The notes beneath the pieces were generated by a model. That model had not been told where the DNA came from. It was given only the letters and a program-made list of their open reading frames with translations, and searched no databases. A program made the position numbers and the translations under genes. From the NCBI RefSeq assembly GCF_001650715.1, contig NZ_LWQT01000109.1, positions 152,461 through 216,460 on the forward strand: a DNA stretch of 64,000 bases, read 5' to 3'. Shown piece by piece: positions 32,875-41,779 of this stretch. Position 1 is the stretch's first letter; each line of letters opens with the position of its first letter. This DNA is from Paramagnetospirillum marisnigri. GTDB taxonomy: Bacteria > Pseudomonadota > Alphaproteobacteria > Rhodospirillales > Magnetospirillaceae.

Positions 32875-34836
32875 ATGCAAGCCCTGCTGTCCCGCTTTTC
32901 CCTTCGCGTCCAGATCGGCTTGCTGGTGGTCCTGGCCGCCCTGGTCTTCGGACTTTCCTCGCTGATCCAGATGGGCAGCCGCATGGAGGCCGCCGCCAGC
33001 CTTGAAGCCGCCGCCAGCCAGCGCCGCCTGTTGGATCTCGTCACCGATGTCGGCGTGGGGTTGCTGGAGGCCCGCCGTCACGAGAAGAACTTCCTGATCC
33101 GCCATGACCAGCAATCCCAGGCCGAACACGCCCAGGCTTCGGCTGCCATGACCAAGGCCCTGGCCGAGATGACCCGCTGGCTGCCCGCCGAACAGAGTGA
33201 AAAGCGCGCCCGGGTCGAGCAGGTCGCCGCCGCCGTCACCCGCTATGGCGACAGCTTCCGCACCCTGGTGCAGGCCCAGACCAATGCCGGTCTGGGCTAT
33301 TCCGACGGGACCCTGGGGCAGATGCGCGCCGCCGCCGCCGAGATGGAAGACAGCATCGCCGCCGCCCAACACCCCCGGCTGGCTTATCTGCTTCAGGCCA
33401 TGCGCGGCGCCGAGCGCGACCTGTTGATCAAGCACCAGACCGACATCTCCGCCGAATGGGCCAAGCGCTCGGAAGAGTTCGAGCGCGCGGTGCGCGCCGC
33501 CGACCTTCCCGCCGCCGTGCTGGACCGGCTGGCGGCCTATGGCAAGGCGTTTCGCGCCGCCCAGGAAGCCCAGGCCGCCGCCAAAGCCGCCGAAAGGGTG
33601 ATGATCAAGGTCCATCGCGAGGTGCTGCAGCCCGCCCTGGACGATCTGGCCCGCCAGACCGCGGCCGAGATGACGGCCGCCCAGGATCGCGCCGCCACCC
33701 TCGCCCGCCGGGCCGAACTGCTGGGAAACGCCGTCGGCCTGGGCGGTCTGGCCCTGGTGATCGTCCTGGGATGGCTGCTGGCCCGTTCCATCTACCAGCC
33801 CCTGAACCACATGACACGGGTCATGGGCGATCTGGCTTCGGGCAATGACCATGTCGCCATTCCCGCCCAGGACCGCCGCGACGAGGTGGGCGCCATGGCC
33901 CGCGCCGTCCAGGTGTTCAGCGACACCATGCGCGAGGCCGAACGCCTTCGCCTTGAGCAGGAGGAGGAGCGCCATCAGGCCGCCCGCGACCGTGCCAAGG
34001 CCCTGCTGGCCATGGCCGACGATTTCGAGGCCTCGGTCCAGTCGAAAGTGGTCGAGGTGGATACCGCCACCGGCGGCATCCGCTCCACCGCCCAGGCCAT
34101 GGCTGGACGCTCGGAACGGGCCGGAAGCCGCTCCTTGGACGTGGGCGAGGCCGCCCGCATCACCACCGAACGCGCCGCCGCCGCCGCCGATGCCACCCGG
34201 CAGCTGGCCCAGGCCGTCAACGAGATCGCCCAGCAGGTCAGCCACTCCACCACCATCGCCCGCCAGACGGTAGAGGATGTCAATGCCACCGCCGGGCAGA
34301 TGCACGACTTGTCGAGCTCGGTGCAGTCCATCGGCGAAATCGTCCGGATGATCAACGATATCGCCTCGCAAACCAACCTGCTGGCTCTCAATGCCACCAT
34401 CGAGGCCGCCCGGGCGGGCGAGGCGGGCAAGGGCTTCGCCGTGGTGGCCGGTGAGGTCAAGACCCTGGCTAACCAGACCGCCAAGGCCACCGAGGAAATC
34501 TCAAGCCATGTGGCCGCCATCCAGGAGTCCACCCAGCGCATGGGGGAACGCATCGTCGGAGTGGTGGATATCATCCGCAAGCTGGACGAAATCAGTTCCG
34601 CCATCGCCAGTGCCGTGCAGCAGCAAGAAGCCGTCACTCACGATATCGCCGACAGCATCGAGGAGGTGGCACATCAGGCCGATACCGTCTCGTCGAGCGT
34701 CCGCGACCTGTCCCAGGCCTCGGCCCTGACCTGCGCCGGAACCATCCGGGTGATCTGGAGCGCCAAGAGCCTGGCCCAGGTGGTGGACGGCCTGACCGGC
34801 GAAACCGACGGCTTCCTGAAGCGGGTGCGGCAGTAG
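32875..34836 (+). CDS. Methyl-accepting chemotaxis protein
   Basis: A 653-residue receptor. A membrane helix at about 12-33 and another near 285-303 ([17 protein letters not shown]) enclose a long helical periplasmic domain (about 35-280). A HAMP domain follows ([17 protein letters not shown]), then a signalling domain with the conserved tip [20 protein letters not shown] and [16 protein letters not shown]. The ligand is unknown. The ATG at 32875 has an AGGAGG site. It stands alone, without che genes nearby. Confidence 0.93.
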   Translation: MQALLSRFSLRVQIGLLVVLAALVFGLSSLIQMGSRMEAAASLEAAASQRRLLDLVTDVGVGLLEARRHEKNFLIRHDQQSQAEHAQASAAMTKALAEMTRWLPAEQSEKRARVEQVAAAVTRYGDSFRTLVQAQTNAGLGYSDGTLGQMRAAAAEMEDSIAAAQHPRLAYLLQAMRGAERDLLIKHQTDISAEWAKRSEEFERAVRAADLPAAVLDRLAAYGKAFRAAQEAQAAAKAAERVMIKVHREVLQPALDDLARQTAAEMTAAQDRAATLARRAELLGNAVGLGGLALVIVLGWLLARSIYQPLNHMTRVMGDLASGNDHVAIPAQDRRDEVGAMARAVQVFSDTMREAERLRLEQEEERHQAARDRAKALLAMADDFEASVQSKVVEVDTATGGIRSTAQAMAGRSERAGSRSLDVGEAARITTERAAAAADATRQLAQAVNEIAQQVSHSTTIARQTVEDVNATAGQMHDLSSSVQSIGEIVRMINDIASQTNLLALNATIEAARAGEAGKGFAVVAGEVKTLANQTAKATEEISSHVAAIQESTQRMGERIVGVVDIIRKLDEISSAIASAVQQQEAVTHDIADSIEEVAHQADTVSSSVRDLSQASALTCAGTIRVIWSAKSLAQVVDGLTGETDGFLKRVRQ

Positions 34837-34844
34837 AGTATGTT

Positions 34845-34958
34845 GCCCCTCAATCGCCGGGCGCTCACTCCGTTCGCTTGGCTTTCGCACGCATGAGCGT
34901 GCGGGGCCTCAACTGCCCAGTCGCTTCGCTCCAGGTTGATGGCCCCTCAATCGCCGGG
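34845..34958 (+). repeat. 17-bp direct repeat flanking a 97-bp spaced interval
   Basis: GCCCCTCAATCGCCGGG occurs at 34845-34861 and again at 34942-34958, between the chemoreceptor stop and the convergent globin gene. No gene or clear terminator lies between. Confidence 0.7.
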
Positions 34959-34966
34959 GCTCCTGA

Positions 34967-35407
34967 TCAGAACGGCGGCTTGCGGGTGGGCTTGCCGTCC
35001 TTGTCGCGATAGGGGAACAGCCCGACCCGGATACTGTCGGTCATGTGCCTCGCCCGGGCGATGGCGGAGCGCGCCAGCGGCGGCGGCAGGGTCTCGCCCG
35101 CCGCTTGCTGGAACACCTCCAGCCACTGGTCGAAATGCTCGGGCTCCACCGGCAGCCGCATGTGCGAGCTGAACACATTGCCGCGATAGCGATCGGTGCC
35201 CAGCAGCGCCTTGGACCAGAAATCGGCGACGATGACCATATGCCCCTCCCAGTCGGGAATGGCGGCCTCGAACAGCGGCCCCAGCACCGGATGGGCGCGG
35301 CCGATCTCGTAGAAGCGGCGGACCAGCTCGGTGATCTGGGCCTCGGAACGGGGATCGACGGGGGGAGTCGCCACCCCGACGGAAATGGGTCTGCCGTGTT
35401 CGCTCAA
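34967..35407 (-). CDS. Group III truncated hemoglobin
   Basis: A 146-residue globin. ITELVRRFYEIGRAHPVLGPLF matches the B/C region, and FWSKALLGTDRYRGNVFSSHMRLP holds the proximal-side histidine in the usual group III order. HFDQWLEVFQQAAGE follows. These globins bind oxygen or nitric oxide. The likely start is TTG 35407 with GGGAGAG just upstream; no ATG fits. It lies 37 bp after the sufU-like gene and may be the last member of that operon. Confidence 0.85.
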   Translation of the reverse strand: MSEHGRPISVGVATPPVDPRSEAQITELVRRFYEIGRAHPVLGPLFEAAIPDWEGHMVIVADFWSKALLGTDRYRGNVFSSHMRLPVEPEHFDQWLEVFQQAAGETLPPPLARSAIARARHMTDSIRVGLFPYRDKDGKPTRKPPF

Positions 35408-35444
35408 CGGGTCTCTCCCGGCGAAAGGGTCTTGGTGGCGACCC

Positions 35445-35855
35445 CTATGGTAGACCGGAGCCCAAGGCCTTGGCGAGGGCCTTGAACGGCAACAGCACGC
35501 ATTCATGGCGGCTCTTGTACGGGCGCACCGCTTCAAATGCCGCCAACCCGGCCAGCGGCGGCGAAGCCCCCTGGCGCAGCATGGCGCGCACATCCTCGAC
35601 CAGGGCCACCGCCCGCGCCACCTCCAGCCCCGTGGCCTGTTCCACCGCCACCGTCGCCGAGGCCTTGCACAGCAGACAGCCCCGTGTGACCTGGCCCAAC
35701 CCCGTTACCGTGCCGTCCGCCACCGTCACGTCCAGGTCGATGCGGTCGCCGCACAAGGGATTGTCCAGCCGCGCCGACGCGGTCGGGGCGACCAACCGTC
35801 CAGCCTCGCGGCCCGCCAGATCCTTGATGGCCTGCTGATAGACCTCGTGGCTCAT
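35445..35855 (-). CDS. SufU/IscU-like iron-sulfur scaffold protein
   Basis: A 136-residue protein with the three SufU/IscU cysteines: NPLCGDRI, GCLLCKASA and HECVLLPF, plus Asp in CGD. SufU proteins take sulfur from SufS and either build clusters or act as zinc-dependent sulfurtransferases. Its ATG overlaps the stop of the cysteine desulfurase gene (ATGA), so the pair is translated together. Confidence 0.9.
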   Translation of the reverse strand: MSHEVYQQAIKDLAGREAGRLVAPTASARLDNPLCGDRIDLDVTVADGTVTGLGQVTRGCLLCKASATVAVEQATGLEVARAVALVEDVRAMLRQGASPPLAGLAAFEAVRPYKSRHECVLLPFKALAKALGSGLP

Positions 35856-37054
35856 CGCAGCACCCGGACCGCCTCGGCCAGACCCCGCAGCAAGGCATGG
35901 ATATCGGAATCATCGTTGTAGGGCGCCATGCTGACGCGCAGACATCCCTCATGCAGCCCCAGCGCCTTCATCAACGGCTGGGAGCAATGGGCGCCGCCCC
36001 GCACCGCCACACCGTGCTCGCCCAGCAGATGGGCGACATCGTGGGGATGGCAGCCCTTCACCGTGAAGGACACCACCGGCAGCCGGTCCTCCAGCCCATT
36101 CGGCCCCACCAGCTCGATCCCATCCAGACCAGCCAGACCGGCCAGCAACTGACGCGTCAGCCCCGCCTCATGCAGCCGCACCTTGTCCCAGTCCAGGCCC
36201 CGCATCCAGTCCAGGGCGGCGGCCAGCCCCACCGCCTGCGCCACCGGCGGCGTGCCCGCCTCGAAGCGGCGGGGAGGATCGAGGAAGTCGACCGTCTCGC
36301 CGTCCAGTCCCGCCACCATGCCGCCACCCCAGGCGGCGGGCGGCAGATGGGCCAGATGCTCGGCGCGGCCCCACAGCACCCCCACCCCGGTGGGGCCATA
36401 GGTCTTGTGCCCGGCGAAGGCATAGAAATCCGCCCCCAGGGCCCGGGGATCGACGGGGCCGTGCGGGGTCCTCTGGGCGCCGTCGACCACCAGCTTCGCC
36501 CCCACCGCGTGGGCGGCCTCGGCTAGCCGGGGAATATCGCTCACCGCGCCGGTGACGTTGGAGACATGGGTGACCGCCACGACCTTGCAGCGAGCGTCGA
36601 TCATGGACAGGTCGGACAGGTCGAGGCGGCCATCCCAGGTCACTGGAATAGAAGCCAATTGGAAGCCGCGACGCTTGGCCAGCATCAGCCAGGGCAGCAG
36701 GTTTGAATGATGCTCGGCCACCGAGACCACCACCATGTCGCGCGGCCCCAGGCTTTCCGCCAGCCCCCCCGCCACCAGATTGAGGGCCTGGGTGCAACCA
36801 CCAGTGAACACCACCTCGTCGGGCCGGGCGGACAGGAAACCCGCCACCGACTCCCGCGCGGCTTCATAGGCGGCATCGGCGCGCCGCGCCAGATCGTGCA
36901 AGCCGCGATGGACATTGGCCCGGGCCGCCACGTCATGGGCGGCGACGGCATTGATCACCTGTCCCGGCACCTGGGCCATGGCGGCATTGTCCAGATAGTG
37001 GAAATGGGCGCGGGCCAGCACCGGAAAGGCCGAACGAATGGTCTTGATGGTCAT
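35852..37054 (-). CDS. SufS-type cysteine desulfurase
   Basis: A 400-residue PLP enzyme that takes sulfur from cysteine. The start FPVLARAHFHYLDNAAMAQVP, the PLP lysine in AFAGHKTYGPTGVGVLWG and the active Cys in RGGAHCSQPLM (RxGxHC, the SufS/type II pattern) are present. It lies between mocA and a SufU-like gene with four-base overlaps on both sides, so it may supply sulfur for molybdenum-cofactor sulfuration as well as, or instead of, general cluster assembly. Confidence 0.9.
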   Translation of the reverse strand: MTIKTIRSAFPVLARAHFHYLDNAAMAQVPGQVINAVAAHDVAARANVHRGLHDLARRADAAYEAARESVAGFLSARPDEVVFTGGCTQALNLVAGGLAESLGPRDMVVVSVAEHHSNLLPWLMLAKRRGFQLASIPVTWDGRLDLSDLSMIDARCKVVAVTHVSNVTGAVSDIPRLAEAAHAVGAKLVVDGAQRTPHGPVDPRALGADFYAFAGHKTYGPTGVGVLWGRAEHLAHLPPAAWGGGMVAGLDGETVDFLDPPRRFEAGTPPVAQAVGLAAALDWMRGLDWDKVRLHEAGLTRQLLAGLAGLDGIELVGPNGLEDRLPVVSFTVKGCHPHDVAHLLGEHGVAVRGGAHCSQPLMKALGLHEGCLRVSMAPYNDDSDIHALLRGLAEAVRVLR

Positions 37055-37629
37055 GATTGCTCCCCCATGGCCTGCAAATCCTCGGGACTGTCCACATCCT
37101 GCAACACCGCCGCGTCCATCTCCAACTCGGCAACCAAGGCGGCATGGCCCTCGATCAGCCCCTTCGCCCCCCTGTCACCGGTCAAGGCCGACATCCCGGC
37201 GAACAGGCGCCGCCCCAGCAGCACCGGATTGCCCCGCCGACCACCGCAGACCGGCACCACGACCTCGACGCCCCGGCCGGGATCGAAGGCCGCCGCCAGC
37301 CGCTCCACATGGGCCGCCGTCACCCGGGGCATGTCGGCCAACAGCACCACCACGGCCACGGCGTCGTCGGGCAGTGCCGCCACGCCCAGGGCCAGGGACG
37401 AGCCCATTCCCCGCTCGGGCGCGGCATTGACCACCTGGATGAGGCGATCAGAAAGGCCGGGCAGCGGCTCGGCCCCGCGCACCAGCACCACCGGATCAAG
37501 GCCCCCGTCCAGGGCGGCGCGCAGCGCATGCCCGACCATGGGCAATCCATCCACGGTGATCAGGCATTTGTCGCGGCCCATGCGGCTGGCGCGACCCGCC
37601 GCCAGGATGATGCCCGCCACCCGGCTCAC
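37051..37629 (-). CDS. MocA-like molybdenum cofactor cytidylyltransferase
   Basis: A 192-residue nucleotidyltransferase: AGIILAAGRASRMGRDKCLI at the N-terminus, then VLLADMPRV, the GxRGNPVLLGRRLF segment and DVDSPEDLQAMG. The GRDKCL variant and the neighbouring xanthine-dehydrogenase-type subunits favour MocA, which makes molybdopterin cytosine dinucleotide, over MobA. It starts at GTG 37629 overlapping the coxM-like stop. Confidence 0.85.
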   Translation of the reverse strand: MSRVAGIILAAGRASRMGRDKCLITVDGLPMVGHALRAALDGGLDPVVLVRGAEPLPGLSDRLIQVVNAAPERGMGSSLALGVAALPDDAVAVVVLLADMPRVTAAHVERLAAAFDPGRGVEVVVPVCGGRRGNPVLLGRRLFAGMSALTGDRGAKGLIEGHAALVAELEMDAAVLQDVDSPEDLQAMGEQS

Positions 37630-38408
37630 CGGGCCGCCTCCACCGCGCGGGCCGCCAGCACGCCTACCAGATGGGCGCGGTATTCGGCGCTGGCATGCAG
37701 ATCGCGGTTCAGCGCGTCGGGCGAAACCACCAGACCGGCCAGGGCGGCGGCGGAGAAGTCGCGGGCCAGGGCGGCCTCGAATGCGGACAGGCGGAAGGCG
37801 CAGTCTCCCGCCCCGGTCACCGCGACGCGAATGCATTCCCGCGTCCTGGCCACGAAGACACCGACCACCGGATAACCCGAGGCTGGATTCCGCACCTTTG
37901 CATAGGCAGCTTGCAGGGGCAGCGGATAGGCGATCTCGATCACCAGTTCCCCCGGCTCCAGCGCCGTCTCGAACATGCCGAGAAAGAAGTCGTCGGCCGT
38001 GATGACCCGCCGGTCGGTATGAATTTCCGCTCCCAGGCCGAGCACCGCCGCCGCGTGGTCGCTGGCGGGGTCGGCATGGGCCAGGGCGCCGCCCAGCGTG
38101 CCCATGTTGCGCACCTGTAAGTCGCCGATGGAGCCAGAAAGATCGGCCAAGGCGGCGCAGTCGGACAGCCCCGCCATCTCGGCATGGGTGACGGCGGCAC
38201 CGATGACCAGCCGTCCCGGCTCGCGCCGAATCTGTCGAAGCTCGGGCAGACGGGTGATGTCGATCAACCGGTCGGGCTGGGCCAGACGCAGCTTCAGCGC
38301 CGCCACCAGGCTTTGGCCTCCGGCGAGATAGCGCGGCTCGGCGGCGCCCTCTCCGGCCATCAGCGCCTCGGCCAGGCTGGCGGGACGCCGGAAGTCGAAC
38401 GGCATCAT
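37626..38408 (-). CDS. CoxM-like FAD-binding subunit of a molybdenum hydroxylase
   Basis: A 260-residue subunit. The FAD site motifs YLAGGQSLVAALKLRL and the loop MGTLGGALAHADPASDHAA are those of CoxM/XdhB family subunits. It would pass electrons from the iron-sulfur subunit to the final acceptor. The ATG overlaps the 2Fe-2S subunit stop. No gene for the large, molybdenum-binding subunit is found in the window. Confidence 0.9.
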   Translation of the reverse strand: MMPFDFRRPASLAEALMAGEGAAEPRYLAGGQSLVAALKLRLAQPDRLIDITRLPELRQIRREPGRLVIGAAVTHAEMAGLSDCAALADLSGSIGDLQVRNMGTLGGALAHADPASDHAAAVLGLGAEIHTDRRVITADDFFLGMFETALEPGELVIEIAYPLPLQAAYAKVRNPASGYPVVGVFVARTRECIRVAVTGAGDCAFRLSAFEAALARDFSAAALAGLVVSPDALNRDLHASAEYRAHLVGVLAARAVEAAR

Positions 38409-38878
38409 GGCCGTTCTCCCTTGCGCCCACGCACCGCGTCGGCTACCGCCGCGACGATGGGGCCATAGCCGGTGCAGCGACACAGATTGCCGTCCAGCCC
38501 GTGGCGGATGGCGTCCTCGTCGGCGGTTTCCAGCCGGTCGGCCAAGTCCAGCGCCGTCATCACCATGCCGGGAGTACAGAAACCACATTGCAGGGCGTGG
38601 CGGTCGCGGAAGGCGACCTGGACCGGATGCAGGGTCTCGCCCGCGGCAACGCCTTCTATGGTCAACACATCGCGGCCCTCGGCCTGGTGCGCCAGCACCA
38701 GGCAGGACTTCACGGCGCGGCCGTCGAGATGGACGGTGCAGGCGCCGCACTGGCCGGTATCGCAGCCCTGATGGGTGCCGGTCAGACCCAGGGTTTCGCG
38801 CAGGAACGCCGACAGCAAGGTGGTGGGCGCCACCTCGGCGGTGATCGGCTTGCCATTGACCGTGAGCGTCAGGCGCAT
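38405..38878 (-). CDS. CoxS-like 2x[2Fe-2S] subunit of a molybdenum hydroxylase
   Basis: A 157-residue subunit with two [2Fe-2S] motifs: the plant-type GCDTGQCGACTVHLDG with a later Cys in VKSCL, and the C-terminal type QCGFCTPGM with LDGNLCRCTGY. It links the molybdenum site to the FAD subunit. ATG 38878 is chosen because GGGGGAG stands just ahead. It is the first gene of an operon coxS-coxM-mocA-sufS-sufU. Confidence 0.93.
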   Translation of the reverse strand: MRLTLTVNGKPITAEVAPTTLLSAFLRETLGLTGTHQGCDTGQCGACTVHLDGRAVKSCLVLAHQAEGRDVLTIEGVAAGETLHPVQVAFRDRHALQCGFCTPGMVMTALDLADRLETADEDAIRHGLDGNLCRCTGYGPIVAAVADAVRGRKGERP

Positions 38879-38979
38879 CTCTCCCCCTTCCATCCTCGCC
38901 CCTCAAAGGTGAGGCCCAACGGGCCGATGGTCAATGGGGGCGAGCGGCGCTATCATCGCCCCACCATGAGGAAGAAGAC

Positions 38980-39552
38980 ATGCCCATCGCGGTGAAATCC
39001 AGTCTCGACGTGGTGTTCTGGCTGACCGACCAGGCGCTGAACGACCGCGAATACATCCAGCCGCAGAAGCTGCATCGGCTGCTCTATCTCTCGCAGGCCT
39101 ATTTCGCCGTCGCCTATAATGGCCGCAAGCTGATGCCCGCCACCTTCGTCACCGATGCCTTCGGCCCGGTGGAGCCCACCGTGTTCCACACCCTGGCCTA
39201 TGGCCGCCCGCTGATGATCGAGGGCAATCCGCTGTCCGATCAGGTCAATCACTTCCTGGGCGGCATCTGGCGCCGTTTCGGCCAGTACAGCCCCGACCAG
39301 CTGACCAAGAAGGTGGCCGAGCACGCCCCCGTCGCCATGGCCATGGCCAAGGGCATCAACGAAGAAATCCCCTTCGCCGAGATGGTGGCCTACTACACCC
39401 AGGAAGCCGCCGCCCGCTCGGCCAAGACGCCGGGCAAGGTCGACCATGTGGATTCGGTGGTGAAGCCCCGGGTGCTGCGCTCGCAGACCGGCAAGGCGGT
39501 GGCGGTGGCGGCCTGGAAGCCCAAGGCGGTCACGGTCAAGAAGGACGAATAG
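38980..39552 (+). CDS. DUF4065 (Panacea, SocA-like) domain protein
   Basis: A 190-residue protein. The first 130 residues fit the Panacea/DUF4065 domain: IQPQKLHRLLYLSQAYFAVA, then GRKLMPATFVTDAFGPVEPTVF. Such domains act as antitoxins or proteolytic adaptors, as in SocA, or are phage-linked. The C-terminal 50 residues are basic and low in complexity. No partner toxin is next to it; it stands alone between the coxS gene and the FecR-like gene. Confidence 0.7.
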   Translation: MPIAVKSSLDVVFWLTDQALNDREYIQPQKLHRLLYLSQAYFAVAYNGRKLMPATFVTDAFGPVEPTVFHTLAYGRPLMIEGNPLSDQVNHFLGGIWRRFGQYSPDQLTKKVAEHAPVAMAMAKGINEEIPFAEMVAYYTQEAAARSAKTPGKVDHVDSVVKPRVLRSQTGKAVAVAAWKPKAVTVKKDE

Positions 39553-39570
39553 AACTCGCTACCGAACCTC

Positions 39571-39609
39571 CCCCTCCCCCGGCTTTGCCGGGGGAGGGTT
39601 GGGGTGGGG
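39571..39609. repeat. G/C palindrome, second copy of the element at 31916
   Basis: CCCTCCCCCGGCTTTGCCGG with its completing arm GGGAGGG, followed by GTTGGGGTGGGG. The 27-bp core is identical to that at about 31917-31943. It follows the DUF4065 stop by about 20 bp. Confidence 0.8.
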
Positions 39610-39643
39610 CTGGCGGAAGCAAGCATACCGGCGGACACAAGCC

Positions 39644-39690
39644 CTCCTCCCGGCCTCCCACCACCATCGGTGGGGGGAGGCCGGGAGGAG
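39644..39690. terminator. Very long hairpin between convergent genes
   Basis: CTCCTCCCGGCCTCCC (39644-39659) pairs perfectly with GGGAGGCCGGGAGGAG (39675-39690), a 16-bp stem, and the loop itself holds CCACC/GGTGG. It lies between the convergent DUF4065 and FecR-like genes. There is no T tract, so it may be a terminator or a repeat-derived structure. Confidence 0.55.
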
Positions 39691-39711
39691 CATGTTTACC
39701 GCTCGATACAG

Positions 39712-40365
39712 CTATCTCAGGAAGGGCGGCACCCGGCCGAACAGGGCTTCCAGCATCACCAACTCATCATCGGCGTGGTTCTTGACCATATAGGGTTCCA
39801 TCACGCCCGGCCGGATCAGGCGCGGCGCGTCGTGATGACGGGTCACCACCTCCTCGGCCCGTTGCGGCGCATCGGTTGGAATCATCACCGCGCGGCCATA
39901 GCAGACGCAGATATTCATGGAGTCGCGACCGCATTCCAGATAGGCGGCGGTTCCCCGGATGCCCACATTGGCGAAGGGAGTCTTCAGGGTGATCTGCTTC
40001 GGCCCGAACACCGACAGCACCCGCCCCTCCTCCAGATTGACCTCGCGCACCGGCTTACCGGTGGCGGTGTCGGTGCCGCGATCCAGGACACTCACCGCCC
40101 CTTGCGAGCGCAGCAGGAAGCCATCGTCGCCCAGGCTGAACACCGCCTCGGCTTCCGCCTCGGTGGCGACGGTATCGCCCGCCCTCACCTTGGCGCCCTC
40201 GCCCACCGCCGTGCCATTGACCCGGACCACGCCCTTGGCCCGATGAACCACTCCCTCGGACCCGGCCGGAGCCATGGCCCAAACCTTGGGAGCCGGAAGC
40301 ACGGCGGCGGCCAACAGGCCGCCCAGCCAGCGCCGACGAGCGGGATTGCAGCAATGACAGCCGAT
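39712..40365 (-). CDS. FecR-domain protein with Tat-like signal, uncertain start
   Basis: About 217 residues. An N-terminal signal (NPARRRWLGGLLAAAVLPAP) looks like a twin-arginine leader. A FecR-like domain follows: GVVRVNGTAVGEGAKVRAGDTV, FSLGDDGFLLRSQGAV, REVNLEEGRVLSVF and FANVGIRGTAAYLECG. Such proteins bind or sense at the cell surface. The frame has no ATG, GTG or TTG close before the signal; an ATC at 40365 stands five bases after an AGGAGG site, so the start is marked there tentatively. The frame stays open far upstream through the MFS gene. Confidence 0.72.
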   Translation of the reverse strand: MGCHCCNPARRRWLGGLLAAAVLPAPKVWAMAPAGSEGVVHRAKGVVRVNGTAVGEGAKVRAGDTVATEAEAEAVFSLGDDGFLLRSQGAVSVLDRGTDTATGKPVREVNLEEGRVLSVFGPKQITLKTPFANVGIRGTAAYLECGRDSMNICVCYGRAVMIPTDAPQRAEEVVTRHHDAPRLIRPGVMEPYMVKNHADDELVMLEALFGRVPPFLR

Positions 40366-40421
40366 GACAGCCTCCTGTATCCGTTGGCCGAAGTGTAGCC
40401 CACCCGGCCGGACAAGGAAAC

Positions 40422-41705
40422 TCAGGCCGCTTCCTCCGCCGGACGGGCGCCGCCCGCCGCATCCTGGCGTCCCACCATCAGCGACATCACCGCCGCCACC
40501 AGGCAGATCAACCCGGCCGACAGGAAGGCGAGATAATAGTCGCCCAGATCGGTCCTGATCCATCCGGCGGCATAGGCGGCGGTGGCGGCGCCCACCTGAT
40601 GGGCGGCGAAAATCCAGCCGAACATCACCCCGGCGCGTTCGCGGCCGAAGGATTGGGCGCACAGCTTGACCGTGGGCGGCACGGTGGCGATCCAGTCGAG
40701 GCCATAGAACACCGCGAACAGCCACAGCCCGAACACGTCGGGGCCAAAGGCCCAATCCAGGAAGATCAGCGACAGGCCGCGCAACCCGTAATACCAGAAC
40801 AGCAGCTTGCGCGAATCCCAGCGATCCGACAGCCAGCCCGACAGTGTGGTGCCCACCATGTCGAAGATGCCCATGACGGCCAGTAGCCCCGCCGCCTTGA
40901 CCTCGGGAATGCCATGGTCGAAACAGGCGGGGATCAGATGGGTGCCGATCAGACCATTGGTTGACAGGCCGCAGACATAGAAGGTCCCGGCCAACAGCCA
41001 GAAGTCGCGCGACTTCATGCCGTCCCGCAGCGCCTGCAAGGCCGCCATGGCGGGATTTCCCGCCTTGACCGGCGGCGGCGGCGCCTCGGTGGCGCCCACC
41101 GGCCACAGGCCGAGATCGGCCGGGCGGTCGCGCATCAGGAACCAGATGACCGGTGCCAGCAGGGCGGCGGCGCCCGCGATCAGCAGCACCGCCTCGCGCC
41201 AGCCCCACTGCTCCACCATCCAGGCCATCTGCGGCAGGAAGATCAGCTGGCCGGTGGCGGTGGCCGCCGACAGCACCCCCATCACCGTGCCGCGATAAAG
41301 GTCGAACCAGCGGCTGACCACGGTGGCGCCCAGCACCAGGGCGATGGTGCCCGACCCGCCGCCCACCACGATTCCCCACAGCAGGGTCATGTGCCAGGGG
41401 CGGCTCATGGCGGTGGTGGCGAGAACGCCCACCGCCAGCACCGCCAGCGCCAGCGCCATGGTCCGGCGCACGCCGATGCGGTCCATGATGGCGGCGGCGA
41501 AGGGCGCCATCAGGCCGTAAAGGATCAGGTTGACGGAAACCGACAGAGAGATGGTGGCGCGGCTCCAACCGAATTCGGCCTCCAACGGCACCATCATCAC
41601 GCCGGGCGCCGAACGGATGCCCGCCGCCACCAGCAAGGTGACGAAGGTCAGCCCGGCGGCGATCCAGCCGTAATGCAGTTTGGTCCTGGCCTGGGATGCC
41701 GCCAT
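40422..41705 (-). CDS. MFS transporter
   Basis: A 427-residue transporter with about twelve membrane helices. GWSRATISLSVSVNLILYGL and DRIGVRRTMALALAV mark the first half and the A-loop region, and SGWLSDRWDSRKLLFWYYG the second-half loop. The pattern is the oxalate/formate- or monocarboxylate-type MFS family, but the substrate cannot be read. The ATG at 41705 has GGAGGG upstream. It is divergent to a TetR gene with two inverted repeats between, so it is probably repressed by that TetR. Confidence 0.9.
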   Translation of the reverse strand: MAASQARTKLHYGWIAAGLTFVTLLVAAGIRSAPGVMMVPLEAEFGWSRATISLSVSVNLILYGLMAPFAAAIMDRIGVRRTMALALAVLAVGVLATTAMSRPWHMTLLWGIVVGGGSGTIALVLGATVVSRWFDLYRGTVMGVLSAATATGQLIFLPQMAWMVEQWGWREAVLLIAGAAALLAPVIWFLMRDRPADLGLWPVGATEAPPPPVKAGNPAMAALQALRDGMKSRDFWLLAGTFYVCGLSTNGLIGTHLIPACFDHGIPEVKAAGLLAVMGIFDMVGTTLSGWLSDRWDSRKLLFWYYGLRGLSLIFLDWAFGPDVFGLWLFAVFYGLDWIATVPPTVKLCAQSFGRERAGVMFGWIFAAHQVGAATAAYAAGWIRTDLGDYYLAFLSAGLICLVAAVMSLMVGRQDAAGGARPAEEAA

Positions 41706-41720
41706 GGCGCCCTCCGGATT

Positions 41721-41748
41721 TGCAATGAGACGAATCTGTCTCATTGCA
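41721..41748. promoter_or_regulatory. 11-bp inverted repeat, candidate TetR operator 1
   Basis: TGCAATGAGAC (41721-41731) and GTCTCATTGCA (41738-41748) are perfect inverted arms with six bases between. It lies 16 bp ahead of the MFS ATG, where a bound repressor would block that promoter. Confidence 0.75.
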
Positions 41749-41752
41749 TTAG

Positions 41753-41768
41753 TACAGACAGGTCTGTA
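41753..41768. promoter_or_regulatory. Second inverted repeat, candidate TetR operator 2
   Basis: TACAGAC and GTCTGTA are separated by AG. The shared AGAC/GTCT half-site with the neighbouring repeat suggests that one regulator binds both. It lies 12 bp ahead of the TetR ATG. Confidence 0.7.
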
Positions 41769-41779
41769 TCATTGTCAAG

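Noticed and set aside
34845..34958. Possible attachment-site pair flanking an island
   Set aside because: The 17-bp direct repeats are only 97 bp apart with no integrase or cargo between.
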